A DNA stretch of 33,613 nucleotides from Cytophagales bacterium (GCA_019456305.1 VRUD01000042.1:2669-36281); one strand, 5' to 3'; positions 1 through 7,972 are shown, counted from the first letter of the stretch. Notes: a model not told the origin generated them from the letters alone. Numbers and translations: made by a program.

Positions 1-619
1 CGCAGCAGGGTGTGTAACTTTGACGATCACAACAAATAACCCGGCAGGTCCATGCCCCGCAGTTTCAGATTCTATGGCACTATGCTTTTTTTCCTGTGCG
101 GCTCCTGTTGCCGATTTTACTGCGAGTGATACAACAATATGCGACAGCACTTGTATCAATTTTTCTGATTTAAGCACAAATAACCCTACAAGCTGGGAGT
201 GGTCATTTCCCGGAGCTACACCCGACACATCCAATGATCAAAACCCGGTAAGTATTTGTTATTCCGCACCGGGAAATTATACCGTAACCTTGGTTGCCAC
301 CAATGGCAGCGGCTCGGATGATACTACCATGACCAACTATATCATTGTTGACACGGCATCTACCGCCTATGCAGGACCGGATACCAATATCTGTGACACC
401 GGTTCATATACAATAACAGGGGCAACCATAGGCGGAAGTGCAACAAGCTTATTATGGACAACTTCAGGGAATGGCACCTTTGATGATTCAACCTTATTAG
501 CTGCAATCTACACACCTTCAGCAGCTGACACCGCAGCAGGGTGTGTAACTTTGACGATCACAACAAATAACCCGGCAGGTCCATGCCCCGCAGTTTCAGA
601 TTCTATGGTGCTATGCTTT
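1..619 (+). repeat. Long direct repeat inside the PKD gene, period 531 bp
   Basis: Bases 1-88 and 532-619 match at 86 of 88 positions (differences at 77-78). The offset is 531 bp, exactly 177 codons, so the repeat keeps the reading frame. The first copy runs off the left edge, so the true unit may be longer and have further copies outside the window. It corresponds to a PKD plus Ig-like module pair. Confidence 0.9.
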
Positions 620-2122
620 TATTCATGTGCTGCACCCGTTGCAGATTTTTCATCAAGCGATACAATATTTTGTGAAGGTGCCTGCATTGACTTTACCGAT
701 TTAAGTATGAATGCAACCGGTTGGATGTGGTATTTTCCAGGGGGAACACCCGATACTTCTACTGCACAAAATCCAACAGGTATCTGTTTTGATAGTGTCG
801 GAACTTACACCAACTCTCTGGTGGCAACCAATGCAAACGGGCAGGATTCTATTGCGAAGATTATAGTTGTTGATTCATGCCCACCGCCTGTTGCAAATTT
901 TTCATCGAGCGATACTACATTTTGTGTAGGTGCCTGTATTGATTTTAGCGATTTAAGCTCCAATACTCCTACGAGTTGGGCTTGGTCCTTTCCCGGTGCC
1001 GTACCTTCTTCAGATACCCTAAAAAACCCCGTAGGCATATGTTACGATACTGCCGGAACTTATGATGTAATATTAACTGTAACAAATGCAAGTGGAACAG
1101 ATGACACTACATTTACGGGTTACATTACCGTTAACTCTTGCCCCGCACCAGTGGCGAATTTTACTGCAAGTGACACAGTAATATGTGAGGGAGATACTGT
1201 TAATTTTACGGCATTAAGCCCCAACACCACCACTTGGGCCTGGTTGTTTCCCGGTGGAACACCGCCAGTTTCCAATGATTCTACTTTTTCTGTTATTTAC
1301 AGTTCATCCGGCACGTATAGTGTTACTTTAACGGTATCTAATGTAAACGGCTCGGATACTTTGATTCAGACGAGCTATATAACTGTAAATCCTTTACCAA
1401 CGGTGAATTTAGGAGCAGATATTACATTTTGCATAGGGGATAGCGCTGTATTGGATGCTGGTGCCAGCTTTTCAAGTTATTTATGGCAGGACGGTTCTGC
1501 AAATCAAACTTTGACTACAGATACTGCTGGAATATACTTCGTTAAAGTAACCGATTTAAACGGATGTGAAGGAAATGACACAGTAATATTAACGGTCAAT
1601 TCATTGCTTCCTGTAGCAAATTTTGGATATTCTGATTCAAGCTTAACTGTTACCTTTACAGATTCGTCTGTTAATGAAACTATGTGGGTATGGGATTTTG
1701 GTGATGGCAATACAGATACAGTGCAAAATCCTGTGCATACTTATGCTATTGCCGGAAGTTATAATGTATGTTTGATAGCAGGTAACGCTTGCGGTTCAGA
1801 TAGTATCTGTGATTCAGTAACTGCAAAAGTTATAAAGATTCAGCTATTTATCCCCAACGCCTTCAGTCCTAACGGTGATGGAGAAAATGATGTGTTTCGT
1901 ATAATAGGCAGCGGCATAACAAAGATCTATTTAGCAGTCTATGATCGCTGGGGTGTTCGGGTCTTTGAAACGGAGGATATAAAAGAAGCTATAGAGACTG
2001 GATGGGATGGAAAATACAAAAGAAAAGAGCAAGGTATGGCTGTGTTTGTTTATTATGTGAAAGTTAAATTTGTGGATGGGACATCTGATACAAAAAAAGG
2101 GGATGTAACCCTGATAAGATAA
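2..2122 (+). CDS. PKD-repeat surface protein with T9SS type-B C-terminal domain (5' partial)
   Basis: The reading frame is open from base 2, so the gene begins upstream of the window; the first ATG at 20 lies inside a repeat and is not a start. The visible ~706 residues are a chain of PKD/Ig-like modules (repeated VADF/VANF starts, WxWxFPG cores and cysteine pairs), one SprB-like module with LGADITFC...WQDGS, and a classical PKD with WDFGDG near residue 555. The last ~85 residues (NAFSPNGDGENDVFRI, then YDRWG and GWDGK) match the gliding motility-associated C-terminal domain, a type-B signal for T9SS export. Family knowledge says such proteins are secreted adhesins that usually need a PorP/SprF partner, and one lies directly downstream. 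The ligand cannot be told. Repeat copies within the gene are almost identical in DNA, which suggests recent duplication. Confidence 0.92.
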   Translation, partial: AAGCVTLTITTNNPAGPCPAVSDSMALCFFSCAAPVADFTASDTTICDSTCINFSDLSTNNPTSWEWSFPGATPDTSNDQNPVSICYSAPGNYTVTLVATNGSGSDDTTMTNYIIVDTASTAYAGPDTNICDTGSYTITGATIGGSATSLLWTTSGNGTFDDSTLLAAIYTPSAADTAAGCVTLTITTNNPAGPCPAVSDSMVLCFYSCAAPVADFSSSDTIFCEGACIDFTDLSMNATGWMWYFPGGTPDTSTAQNPTGICFDSVGTYTNSLVATNANGQDSIAKIIVVDSCPPPVANFSSSDTTFCVGACIDFSDLSSNTPTSWAWSFPGAVPSSDTLKNPVGICYDTAGTYDVILTVTNASGTDDTTFTGYITVNSCPAPVANFTASDTVICEGDTVNFTALSPNTTTWAWLFPGGTPPVSNDSTFSVIYSSSGTYSVTLTVSNVNGSDTLIQTSYITVNPLPTVNLGADITFCIGDSAVLDAGASFSSYLWQDGSANQTLTTDTAGIYFVKVTDLNGCEGNDTVILTVNSLLPVANFGYSDSSLTVTFTDSSVNETMWVWDFGDGNTDTVQNPVHTYAIAGSYNVCLIAGNACGSDSICDSVTAKVIKIQLFIPNAFSPNGDGENDVFRIIGSGITKIYLAVYDRWGVRVFETEDIKEAIETGWDGKYKRKEQGMAVFVYYVKVKFVDGTSDTKKGDVTLIR

Positions 2123-2186
2123 TAAGAGCTAAAATTTTAAATATTTTAAATATTTTGGTGTTTTAAGTATTTTTAGTAAATTTGTG

Positions 2187-2194
2187 TATCTTTG
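2187..2194 (+). promoter_or_regulatory. Bacteroidota -7 promoter box TATCTTTG
   Basis: TATCTTTG fits the phylum's TAnnTTTG -7 consensus and would start transcription near 2200, about 75 bases before the PorP-like start. I see no -33 TTTG at the usual 19-21 base spacing; the nearest one, at 2154-2157, is 29 bases away, so the call rests on the -7 box alone. Confidence 0.45.
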
Positions 2195-2223
2195 TAGCAG
2201 ACCAAATATTTTCATTTTAAAAA

Positions 2224-2280
2224 ATGAATAAAAGTCTTGAAACACAAACAAAGATCCTTGAAAAAATAGAAGCAAAATGA
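2224..2280 (+). CDS. Possible 18-codon upstream ORF overlapping the PorP-like start
   Basis: An ATG at 2224 opens an 18-codon frame (MNKSLETQTKILEKIEAK) whose TGA stop at 2278-2280 overlaps the ATG of the PorP-like gene at 2277 as ATGA. It begins about 24 bases after the likely transcription start. This arrangement is typical of translational coupling, but such a short frame can occur by chance and the peptide resembles nothing I know. Confidence 0.3.
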   Translation: MNKSLETQTKILEKIEAK

Positions 2281-3323
2281 AAAAAATAACTTTTATCAGC
2301 GCAATCTGTGTATTGATCTGCGTAACCTGTGTTAATGCTCAGGATAAGCATTTTTCACAATTCTACTATTCACCCTTAAATTTAAACCCGGCCTTGACGG
2401 GAGCTATTGAGGGCAACTTTAGAGCTATGCTGAATTACCGCAACCAATGGAGAGGTATTACATCTCCTTTTGTGACCACCTCATTTGGGGCAGATATTAC
2501 ATTGAGAGGAACTGAATGGGGAGAAGATTGGATTGGTTCAGGACTGGTAATCGTTCACGATAAAGCCGGTACAGGTGGATTGTCTGACTGTCGTATGATG
2601 CTTTCCGGTTCATATTTTAAGTGGCTCGACCAGTACAATTATGTTTCAGCAGGTGTTCAGGCAGGTATTGTACAACGTAAAATAGATTTTAGCTCATTTG
2701 AATTCGAAAGTGAATTTGTAAATAACAGCCCTGATCCGGGGATTACCCAAGATAAAGTCAGTTCTGTTGCATTTGATATGCACGCAGGAGCTGCCTGGTT
2801 CTTTAAACCCAATGAGGGAATGCAAATATCTACCGGATTTGGATTTTTCCACTTACTCAAACCCAAAAAATCGTTTATTGATGCCGGTTACTTAGATTCA
2901 TTGGGAGAGGATATCGGGAAAGAAGACCGTATGGGCGTTTTTCATAGCAACGCCACGATTGCTCTGACCAGGGAAATTGATCTGAACCCTGCTTTGTTGT
3001 ACCAGCGTAAGAAAAAAGCACAGGAGTTAATGGCAGGAACATCTGTAGGATTTAGTTTTATAAAAGGCCGTAAAACAAGAGGGATCGTTCATGTGGGCGG
3101 GTGGTTACGTTTTTTCGATACGTTTGATGCGTTTATAATGTCAACAGGGTTGGAATATGAAAGTTTTACGCTTGGAATAAGCTATGATGTAAATATTTCA
3201 TCGTTAAAAAAGTCAGTTGATAAGTTTGGGCGGCCTGGCGGTCCTGAGTTCTCATTAATTTATGAATTCCCTATACCTGTCAAAAGAAAAAGAAAGCCAA
3301 TTCCCTGCCCGAGGTTTGATTGA
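2277..3323 (+). CDS. PorP/SprF family type IX secretion outer-membrane protein
   Basis: The 348 residues begin with a signal peptide (MKKITFISAICVLICVTCVNAQ). The PorP/SprF signature follows: HFSQFYYSPLNLNPALTGA, then RAMLNYRNQW and the alternating strands of an outer-membrane barrel. Length is normal for the family. SprF-type proteins are needed for export of partner proteins carrying type-B T9SS signals, and here such a substrate is directly upstream and a PorE-like OmpA protein directly downstream, all on the + strand. This is therefore probably the dedicated partner of the upstream PKD protein; the pairing is inferred from position. The start at 2277 is supported by the signal peptide. 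A short upstream frame overlaps it. Confidence 0.9.
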   Translation: MKKITFISAICVLICVTCVNAQDKHFSQFYYSPLNLNPALTGAIEGNFRAMLNYRNQWRGITSPFVTTSFGADITLRGTEWGEDWIGSGLVIVHDKAGTGGLSDCRMMLSGSYFKWLDQYNYVSAGVQAGIVQRKIDFSSFEFESEFVNNSPDPGITQDKVSSVAFDMHAGAAWFFKPNEGMQISTGFGFFHLLKPKKSFIDAGYLDSLGEDIGKEDRMGVFHSNATIALTREIDLNPALLYQRKKKAQELMAGTSVGFSFIKGRKTRGIVHVGGWLRFFDTFDAFIMSTGLEYESFTLGISYDVNISSLKKSVDKFGRPGGPEFSLIYEFPIPVKRKRKPIPCPRFD

Positions 3324-3338
3324 TTGGTATCTGTCTAA

Positions 3339-3430
3339 AGGGCATCTCTAAAAACTACATATTTTTAAAAACACACCCCTTGCCCCTCTTGATAGAGGGG
3401 AATATATGGTGTAGTTTTTAGAGATGCCCT
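3339..3430. repeat. Dispersed palindromic element, copy 1 (full length)
   Basis: The arms AGGGCATCTCTAAAAACTAC (3339-3358) and its exact reverse complement (3411-3430) enclose a nested hairpin with stem CCCCTC/GAGGGG and outer ACACC/GGTGT. Two more copies are at 7296-7385 and 10482-10552, more than 95% identical in the shared core. TAAA occurs on both sides (3336-3339 and 3430-3433), a possible short target duplication that partly overlaps the arm ends. No protein is encoded, so it looks like a MITE or REP-type element. Lying between two co-oriented genes, its transcript would fold into a long hairpin and could act as terminator or processing site. Confidence 0.9.
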
Positions 3431-3444
3431 AAAAATAGTTAGCT

Positions 3445-5490
3445 ATGATGATAACAAAAACATTACTAACAATTTTATTTTTCTTTCTTTTTCAATTCTT
3501 CCTGCCAATAATTATAGCAACTGCTCAAAATCAAACATCTGAGTTCATCAAAAAGGCTGATAAGCTTCTGGAAGAAAATTTACCAGATTTCAATCAGGCC
3601 ATTGAGCTGTATTTAAAAGCTCATAAGACTGCTCCAAAGGATCACGATTTGAATTTTAAAATAGGATTATGCTATTTAAACACTCACGATAAAACTGCTG
3701 CCGTTCCTTATCTTGAAAAAGTAGTTAATAGCTCTCCTGCTTCTTCGGATCATGTATGGGGAAGTGGTATCCATTATTTATTAGCAAGAGCTTACCAGTT
3801 GAATTTTGAATTTGACAAAGCAACAAGCGAGTATATCAAATACAATAAATCCCTATCGGTAGAAGAGCTTATCAAAAAGAAAGTTCCAAGATTAATTGCC
3901 AGGGTTATGAAAGAAGAAAGAAATTTTGCGTTTACAAAATATGTAAAGGTAGAAAAGATAAAGGAATTGATCTCTAAAAAAATAAAAGAATGTAAAAGTG
4001 CAAAACTGTTGGTAGAAAACCCGGTAGATGTGATCATTGAAAATATTGGAACCAATATTAACACACCCTATCCTGAATATGGTCCTGTGATCACCGCAGA
4101 TGAGTCGGTTATGTATTTCACTTCCCGCAGGGAGGGAACTACAGGTGGTGAGAAAGATTATGTTGATGGTAAGTATTTTGAAGACATCTATGTATCATTC
4201 AATAAGGAAGGTACCTGGTCAGAGGCTAAATCTTTAGGTCCCCCGATTTGTACTGAATACCATGAGTCAGTAATAGGTTTGTCTGCAGACGGGCAAAAAT
4301 TGTTTATCTTTAAAGACGAAAATTTAGATGGGGGCGATCTCTATGTTTCGAGAATCCATGGGTCAAAATGGTCAGCTCCTGAAAGCTTGCCTGAAGGTAT
4401 TAATTCCAGCTATGGGGATAAATCCGTTACAATTTCTGCTGATGGAAAACTGCTTTTTTTTGTCAGTAATAGGCCGGGAGGCAAGGGTGGAAAAGATATT
4501 TATATGTGCAAAAAAAGTCGTGCCGGGTGGGCAACGCCTAAAAATCTTAGCAGCAGGATCAATTCAAAATATGATGAAGATGGCGTGTTTTTTCACCCTG
4601 ACGGAAAAACGCTCTATTTTAGCTCAAGGGGGCACCCCGGCTTGGGAGGGTATGATATATTTGAAGCAAAGTACGAAAATGGAAGGTGGTCTAAACCCAA
4701 AAACCTTGGCTATCCCATCAATACTACTGATGATGACATATATTTTGTTCTGTCTGCAAGCGGGAAAAAAGGATATTATGCTTCTTTTCGTAATGAGGGT
4801 GAAGGCGAGAAAGATATTTATGTTATAAACTTTGAAAAGCCAACAAAAAAGCTCACCCTTCTTACCGGCATTATCTCTGATGACTCAACCCATGAACTTT
4901 TAGAGGCTAATATTCAGGTCATTGATAATGACTCTAATAAAGTTATTGAGGAATTATTCTCTAATGCTGAAACGGGCAAATACCTTATCACGCTCCCGTC
5001 AGGCAGGAATTACGGTATTAACGTTACAAAAGAAGACTATCTGTTTCATTCAGAAAATTTTGATATTGCAGTTGAAAAAGACTACCAGGAAATCGAAAAA
5101 AATATAACGCTAAAAAAAATTGTAGTAGGAATACATATCGTTCTTAAAAATATCTTCTTTGATTATGACGAGTCTACTTTAAGGCCTTCATCATTAGCTG
5201 AACAGGAACGGCTGTATGAACTATTGCAGAAATATCCGAAAATGAAGATCGAAGTTTCGGGTCATACCGATAATAAAGGCAGCGAAGAATATAATAAAAA
5301 ATTGTCGGAAAAGCGGGCACAGGCGGTAGTTGATTACTTAATTAGCAAAGGTATTGTCAAAGAACGCCTGATTGCTGTAGGTTACGGCCCCACCAAACCC
5401 ATTGCACCTAACCAAAATCCTGACGGCAGCGATAATCCTGACGGCAGGCAACTGAACAGAAGAACGGAGTTTGAAATTTTGGGAAATTAA
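3445..5490 (+). CDS. PorE-like protein: TPR, PD40 beta-propeller, CRD-like and OmpA domains
   Basis: The 681 residues have a signal peptide ending near TAQNQ (residues 1-29), TPR-like helices (about 30-150) and a WD40-like/PD40 propeller (about 200-460). The propeller shows repeated blades such as ADGKLLFFVSNRPGGKGG and HPDGKTLYFSSRGHPGLGG. A carboxypeptidase-regulatory-like module (about 470-560) and a C-terminal OmpA domain (about 565-681) follow; the OmpA part has FFDYDESTL, GHTDNKGSEEYN and NRRTEF, the peptidoglycan-binding residues. This order matches PorE, a T9SS component that anchors the machinery to peptidoglycan. It follows the PorP-like gene, separated by the palindromic element. 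Genomes of this phylum often hold several paralogues, so it may serve this secretion partner set rather than be the core PorE. Confidence 0.88.
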   Translation: MMITKTLLTILFFFLFQFFLPIIIATAQNQTSEFIKKADKLLEENLPDFNQAIELYLKAHKTAPKDHDLNFKIGLCYLNTHDKTAAVPYLEKVVNSSPASSDHVWGSGIHYLLARAYQLNFEFDKATSEYIKYNKSLSVEELIKKKVPRLIARVMKEERNFAFTKYVKVEKIKELISKKIKECKSAKLLVENPVDVIIENIGTNINTPYPEYGPVITADESVMYFTSRREGTTGGEKDYVDGKYFEDIYVSFNKEGTWSEAKSLGPPICTEYHESVIGLSADGQKLFIFKDENLDGGDLYVSRIHGSKWSAPESLPEGINSSYGDKSVTISADGKLLFFVSNRPGGKGGKDIYMCKKSRAGWATPKNLSSRINSKYDEDGVFFHPDGKTLYFSSRGHPGLGGYDIFEAKYENGRWSKPKNLGYPINTTDDDIYFVLSASGKKGYYASFRNEGEGEKDIYVINFEKPTKKLTLLTGIISDDSTHELLEANIQVIDNDSNKVIEELFSNAETGKYLITLPSGRNYGINVTKEDYLFHSENFDIAVEKDYQEIEKNITLKKIVVGIHIVLKNIFFDYDESTLRPSSLAEQERLYELLQKYPKMKIEVSGHTDNKGSEEYNKKLSEKRAQAVVDYLISKGIVKERLIAVGYGPTKPIAPNQNPDGSDNPDGRQLNRRTEFEILGN

Positions 5491-5491
5491 A

Positions 5492-5571
5492 AGTCAGTTG
5501 ACAGTCTACAATTGACAGTTGACAACTTGTTACCTGCTTAACAACTATAAATTGACGACTGCCAACTGACT
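5492..5571. terminator. Inverted repeat between convergent genes
   Basis: AGTCAGTTGACAGTC (5492-5506) pairs with GACTGCCAACTGACT (5557-5571), 14 of 15 positions, with further CAGTTGACA-like motifs in the loop. It fills the gap between the OmpA gene and the convergent DUF6249 gene, so it is a plausible two-way terminator. Related CAGTTGGCAG sequences occur at 7973-8020 and 19609-19637. Confidence 0.55.
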
Positions 5572-5580
5572 CCTTTTAAG

Positions 5581-5931
5581 TTATTTCATTATTTTCTTCT
5601 CAATCAGGTAATAAGTGACCAAACCCAATCCACCGAAGAAAAGGATCATAGAAAAATAGGCTGCAACTTCAAGCATACCAGCCTTGGATAGAAAATAACC
5701 CGCTAAAATACCAATGCCCGCTCCTGCAAATAACATACCTATCTTGAGTGCCGGGTAACCCGTTGACTGTGCTCCCTTGTTAAAAATTGAAGCATCTATG
5801 CCTTTTTCTATCAGGGCTAAGCGCTCCTTGTTCCTTGTGGAATAATAAATGTAAAGAATTCCAAAGAGTGTACCGAAAAATGCTACGGTAGATATAATCG
5901 GAATTAACATACTCATTTGTCCTGTATCCAT
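5581..5931 (-). CDS. DUF6249-type small membrane protein
   Basis: The 116 residues hold an N-terminal membrane helix (IPIISTVAFFGTLFGILYIYY), the family-like STRNKERLALIEKG segment, and two more hydrophobic helices (about 63-84 and 90-110). It resembles the DUF6249 proteins common in Bacteroidota, whose function is unknown. The start is supported by an AAGGAGG ribosome-binding site 5 bases upstream, which is unusual in this phylum where Shine-Dalgarno sites are weak. It is transcribed towards the OmpA gene and shares the inverted-repeat terminator with it. Confidence 0.8.
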   Translation of the reverse strand: MDTGQMSMLIPIISTVAFFGTLFGILYIYYSTRNKERLALIEKGIDASIFNKGAQSTGYPALKIGMLFAGAGIGILAGYFLSKAGMLEVAAYFSMILFFGGLGLVTYYLIEKKIMK

Positions 5932-5936
5932 AATAA

Positions 5937-5943
5937 CCTCCTT
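5937..5943 (-). promoter_or_regulatory. Strong Shine-Dalgarno site AAGGAGG
   Basis: On the minus strand AAGGAGG lies 5 bases before the ATG at 5931. It is the only clear consensus ribosome-binding site I noticed in the window and fixes the start of the DUF6249 gene. Confidence 0.7.
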
Positions 5944-6054
5944 TTTTAAAAGTTAAAATTTTTGTTTCGCTATCTTTGACACGGATTTATCTTTTTAGGT
6001 TACATATTTTTTTATTTTTTGTGTAAGTTATGATAAAGTTTTTAAAAAATTAAT

Positions 6055-6062
6055 TATATTTG
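6055..6062 (+). promoter_or_regulatory. -7 promoter box TATATTTG before the ParDE-type module
   Basis: TATATTTG fits TAnnTTTG and ends 28 bases before the antitoxin ATG at 6091. No convincing -33 TTG is found at 19-21 bases. The region is very AT-rich, so a chance match is possible. Confidence 0.4.
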
Positions 6063-6090
6063 CCTAAATTAATTTAATCTTTTTGTAATC

Positions 6091-6342
6091 ATGTCAATAA
6101 CTGAGATTAAAAAAAATATTCACCAAATTATAGATGAGTTTGACAATCAGGAAATACTAGAAGATTTTCATTTAGCTTTACGAAACTTATTAAGGGATTA
6201 TAAAAAAAACGAAGATTTTTGGGATGAATTATCCGCGTCTCAACAGAAAGAAATTGACAATGCTCTCAAAGAAGTGGATGAGGGTAGAACTACAAAGCAT
6301 GAATCAGTAATTAGTGAATCAAGAAAATGGCTTGCAGAATAG
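6091..6342 (+). CDS. Antitoxin of a RelB/ParD-type toxin-antitoxin pair
   Basis: This 83-residue helical, charged protein has no membrane segment and ends in GRTTKHESVISESRKWLAE, the usual tail of small Bacteroidota antitoxins that precede ParE/RelE toxins (KEVDEGRTTKHE motif). Its last 16 bases overlap the start of the toxin gene, so the two are translationally linked. The N-terminal part (MSITEIKKNIHQIIDEFDN) should give dimerisation and operator binding, and the C-terminal part should wrap the toxin; both roles are inferred from the family and gene order. A TATATTTG promoter box lies 28 bases upstream. Confidence 0.78.
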   Translation: MSITEIKKNIHQIIDEFDNQEILEDFHLALRNLLRDYKKNEDFWDELSASQQKEIDNALKEVDEGRTTKHESVISESRKWLAE

Positions 6343-6623
6343 AATGGTCTGACACTGCAAAGCAACAATATCAGCAAGTTATTGAATACTTAAAAACTGA
6401 ATGGTCAGTTAAAGATGCAGAAAATTTCATTGAAAGAGTTAATAAGATAATAACTCTTATTTCCAGATTCCCAGGAATAGGTAGAAAGTCTGTCAAAAGA
6501 AAAAGAGTTAGAAAGTATCTTCTAACACGTCAAAATATGCTATTTTATGAAATAAAAAAAAATACCATATTCCTTTTGGCAATCTATGATACAAGGCAAA
6601 ACCCGGATAAAATCAAATATTGA
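6327..6623 (+). CDS. RelE/ParE family toxin
   Basis: The 98 residues have the fold signature of the RelE/ParE superfamily: IEWSDTAKQQYQQVIEYLKTEW at the N-terminus, FIERVNKIITLISRFPGIGRKS in the middle, and the C-terminal strands RKYLLTRQNMLFYEIKKNTIFLLAIYDTRQNP. The final DTRQNP motif is typical of ParE-like toxins of this phylum. It overlaps the antitoxin by 16 bases. ParE members poison gyrase and RelE members cut mRNA at the ribosome; the sequence alone does not decide between them. Confidence 0.85.
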   Translation: MACRIEWSDTAKQQYQQVIEYLKTEWSVKDAENFIERVNKIITLISRFPGIGRKSVKRKRVRKYLLTRQNMLFYEIKKNTIFLLAIYDTRQNPDKIKY

Positions 6624-6677
6624 CAAATCTTCGCTTAGCATAACGATATCAATTTTGTAAACGCTACTCAATATCTC

Positions 6678-6706
6678 GTAACCAGGCAGAACATTCCTGC
6701 GTCTAA
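6678..6706 (+). promoter_or_regulatory. Putative ECF-type self-regulated promoter of the sigma gene
   Basis: GTAAC (6678-6682) and CGTCTAA (6700-6706) are separated by 17 bases. This resembles the AAC/CGTC pattern of ECF sigma promoters, which often drive their own sigma gene. Transcription would begin about 6 bases past 6706, at or next to the ATG at 6713, giving an essentially leaderless message. Confidence 0.5.
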
Positions 6707-6712
6707 AACATA

Positions 6713-7294
6713 ATGGTTGACAGTGCTGATAATATTCTTATAGAAAAGATATTGCGTGGCAATCTTGCAGCTTTTACTGATCTTGTAGAGAAATATAAAA
6801 GCTTTATTTTTACATTAGCATTACGCATACTTGACAACCGGGAGGATGCAGAAGAAGTTTCGCAAGATGTATTTTTGAAGGTTTTTAAATCATTGCAATC
6901 TTTCCGCAAGCAAGCAAAATTTAGTACCTGGCTGTATAAGATAACATACAACACTGCGGTCAGCAGGTTAAGAAAACAAAAAGGTGAAGCAGAGGCTGTT
7001 GAATTAAATATTGAGCAACTACAAAATATTGAAAGTGAAAATGTAAAAGACCAGGTTGATCAATTGCAAAGAGAACAGCAGAAAATGTATATTGAAAAAG
7101 CCATCAAAAAATTATCTGAAGATGACAGGGTGGTTATTTCATTGTTTTATCTTAGTGAAATGTCTGTCAAAGAAATTGCTAAAATTATTGCCCGGTCACA
7201 AAATTATGTGAAAGTCAAATTGCACAGGGCACGGAAGATGATCTATAAAGAATTAACTATTTTATTAAAAGGTGAATTAAAAGAAATTATCTGA
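6713..7294 (+). CDS. ECF-family RNA polymerase sigma factor
   Basis: The 193 residues have both ECF domains. Region 2 (about 20-92) carries LVEKYKSFIFTLALRIL, the NREDAEEVSQDVFLKVF helix and FRKQAKFSTWLYKITYN, which melts and reads the -10 element. Region 4 (about 130-185) carries IKKLSEDDRVVISLFYLSEM, VKEIAKIIARSQNYVKVKLH and RARK, which reads the -35 element. Length is normal. A membrane anti-sigma factor follows at 7396, so the pair should respond to a cell-envelope signal. An ECF-like promoter immediately upstream suggests self-activation. A palindromic element begins two bases after the stop. Confidence 0.93.
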   Translation: MVDSADNILIEKILRGNLAAFTDLVEKYKSFIFTLALRILDNREDAEEVSQDVFLKVFKSLQSFRKQAKFSTWLYKITYNTAVSRLRKQKGEAEAVELNIEQLQNIESENVKDQVDQLQREQQKMYIEKAIKKLSEDDRVVISLFYLSEMSVKEIAKIIARSQNYVKVKLHRARKMIYKELTILLKGELKEII

Positions 7295-7295
7295 T

Positions 7296-7385
7296 GGGCA
7301 TCTCTAAAAACTACATATTTTTTAAAACACACCCCTTGCCCCTCTTGATAGAGGGGAATGTATGGTGTAGTTTTTAGAGATGCCC
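7296..7385. repeat. Dispersed palindromic element, copy 2
   Basis: The arms GGGCATCTCTAAAAACTAC (7296-7314) and its reverse complement (7367-7385) are identical to those of the copy at 3339, with the same nested CCCCTC/GAGGGG hairpin. It fills almost the whole gap between the sigma gene stop (7294) and the anti-sigma start (7396). Its RNA hairpin would therefore sit inside the sigma/anti-sigma message. Confidence 0.9.
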
Positions 7386-7395
7386 TAATAGAAAG

Positions 7396-7941
7396 ATGCA
7401 GGATTCAGGATATATGAAACACATAACTGAAAATAAATTAATTAACTTAATAAGCAGTCTTTGTTCAGAGAAGGAACGGACCAAATACCTGGAGCATATT
7501 AAAAAATGCCCTTCATGTGCTAATCTATATTCAGAAATGACTTTTATTAGTGATCACATCAAACAGATTGGAATAGAGCAGCCATCGGCCAAATTCACAA
7601 ATGACCTGATGGAAAAGATCCATCACTTCCAAAAAAAGCAGGCTTTTCATTATATGCCGTTGATCAGTAAGAAATGGTGGAGTATTATTGTAACGATCAT
7701 GCTTGCAGTTTTTTATGCCCTGATTTTTGCATCACAAACCGGTACGGATTTTCGTGAAGAAAACTTTTCTATAATCAGCTATATTGAATCACTTTTACCA
7801 GACTTAAGTATCATCCAAAATATCTCCGAACTGCTAAAACCTGAAGTTATGATCCAATTTATAATGATCATAGCTGCCTGCTGGGTGCTGATATTTATTG
7901 ATGGGTTAATTAAAAAAGTATTTTTGAAAATAGTGAACTAA
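7396..7941 (+). CDS. Membrane anti-sigma factor with HxxxCxxC zinc motif
   Basis: The 181 residues carry a zinc-binding anti-sigma motif, H34-x3-C38-x2-C41 (YLEHIKKCPSCANLY), in a short cytoplasmic N-terminal domain. Membrane segments follow at about 94-113 (WWSIIVTIMLAVFYALIFA) and 152-172 (IQFIMIIAACWVLIFIDGL). ZAS-domain proteins bind and silence the sigma factor encoded next to them, here the ECF protein just upstream; the partnership is inferred from motif and position. The start may instead be Met7 at 7414, which has AGGA 3 bases before it. The palindromic insertion separates the pair, which are usually tightly coupled, so the stoichiometry of sigma and anti-sigma may be changed. Confidence 0.82.
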   Translation: MQDSGYMKHITENKLINLISSLCSEKERTKYLEHIKKCPSCANLYSEMTFISDHIKQIGIEQPSAKFTNDLMEKIHHFQKKQAFHYMPLISKKWWSIIVTIMLAVFYALIFASQTGTDFREENFSIISYIESLLPDLSIIQNISELLKPEVMIQFIMIIAACWVLIFIDGLIKKVFLKIVN

Positions 7942-7972
7942 ATTTTAAGTACCATACAAACAAGCAGCAGTA

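Noticed and set aside
4328-4828. 166-codon open frame on the + strand inside the PorE-like gene
   Set aside because: It is an out-of-frame shadow of the propeller coding sequence with no domain of its own.
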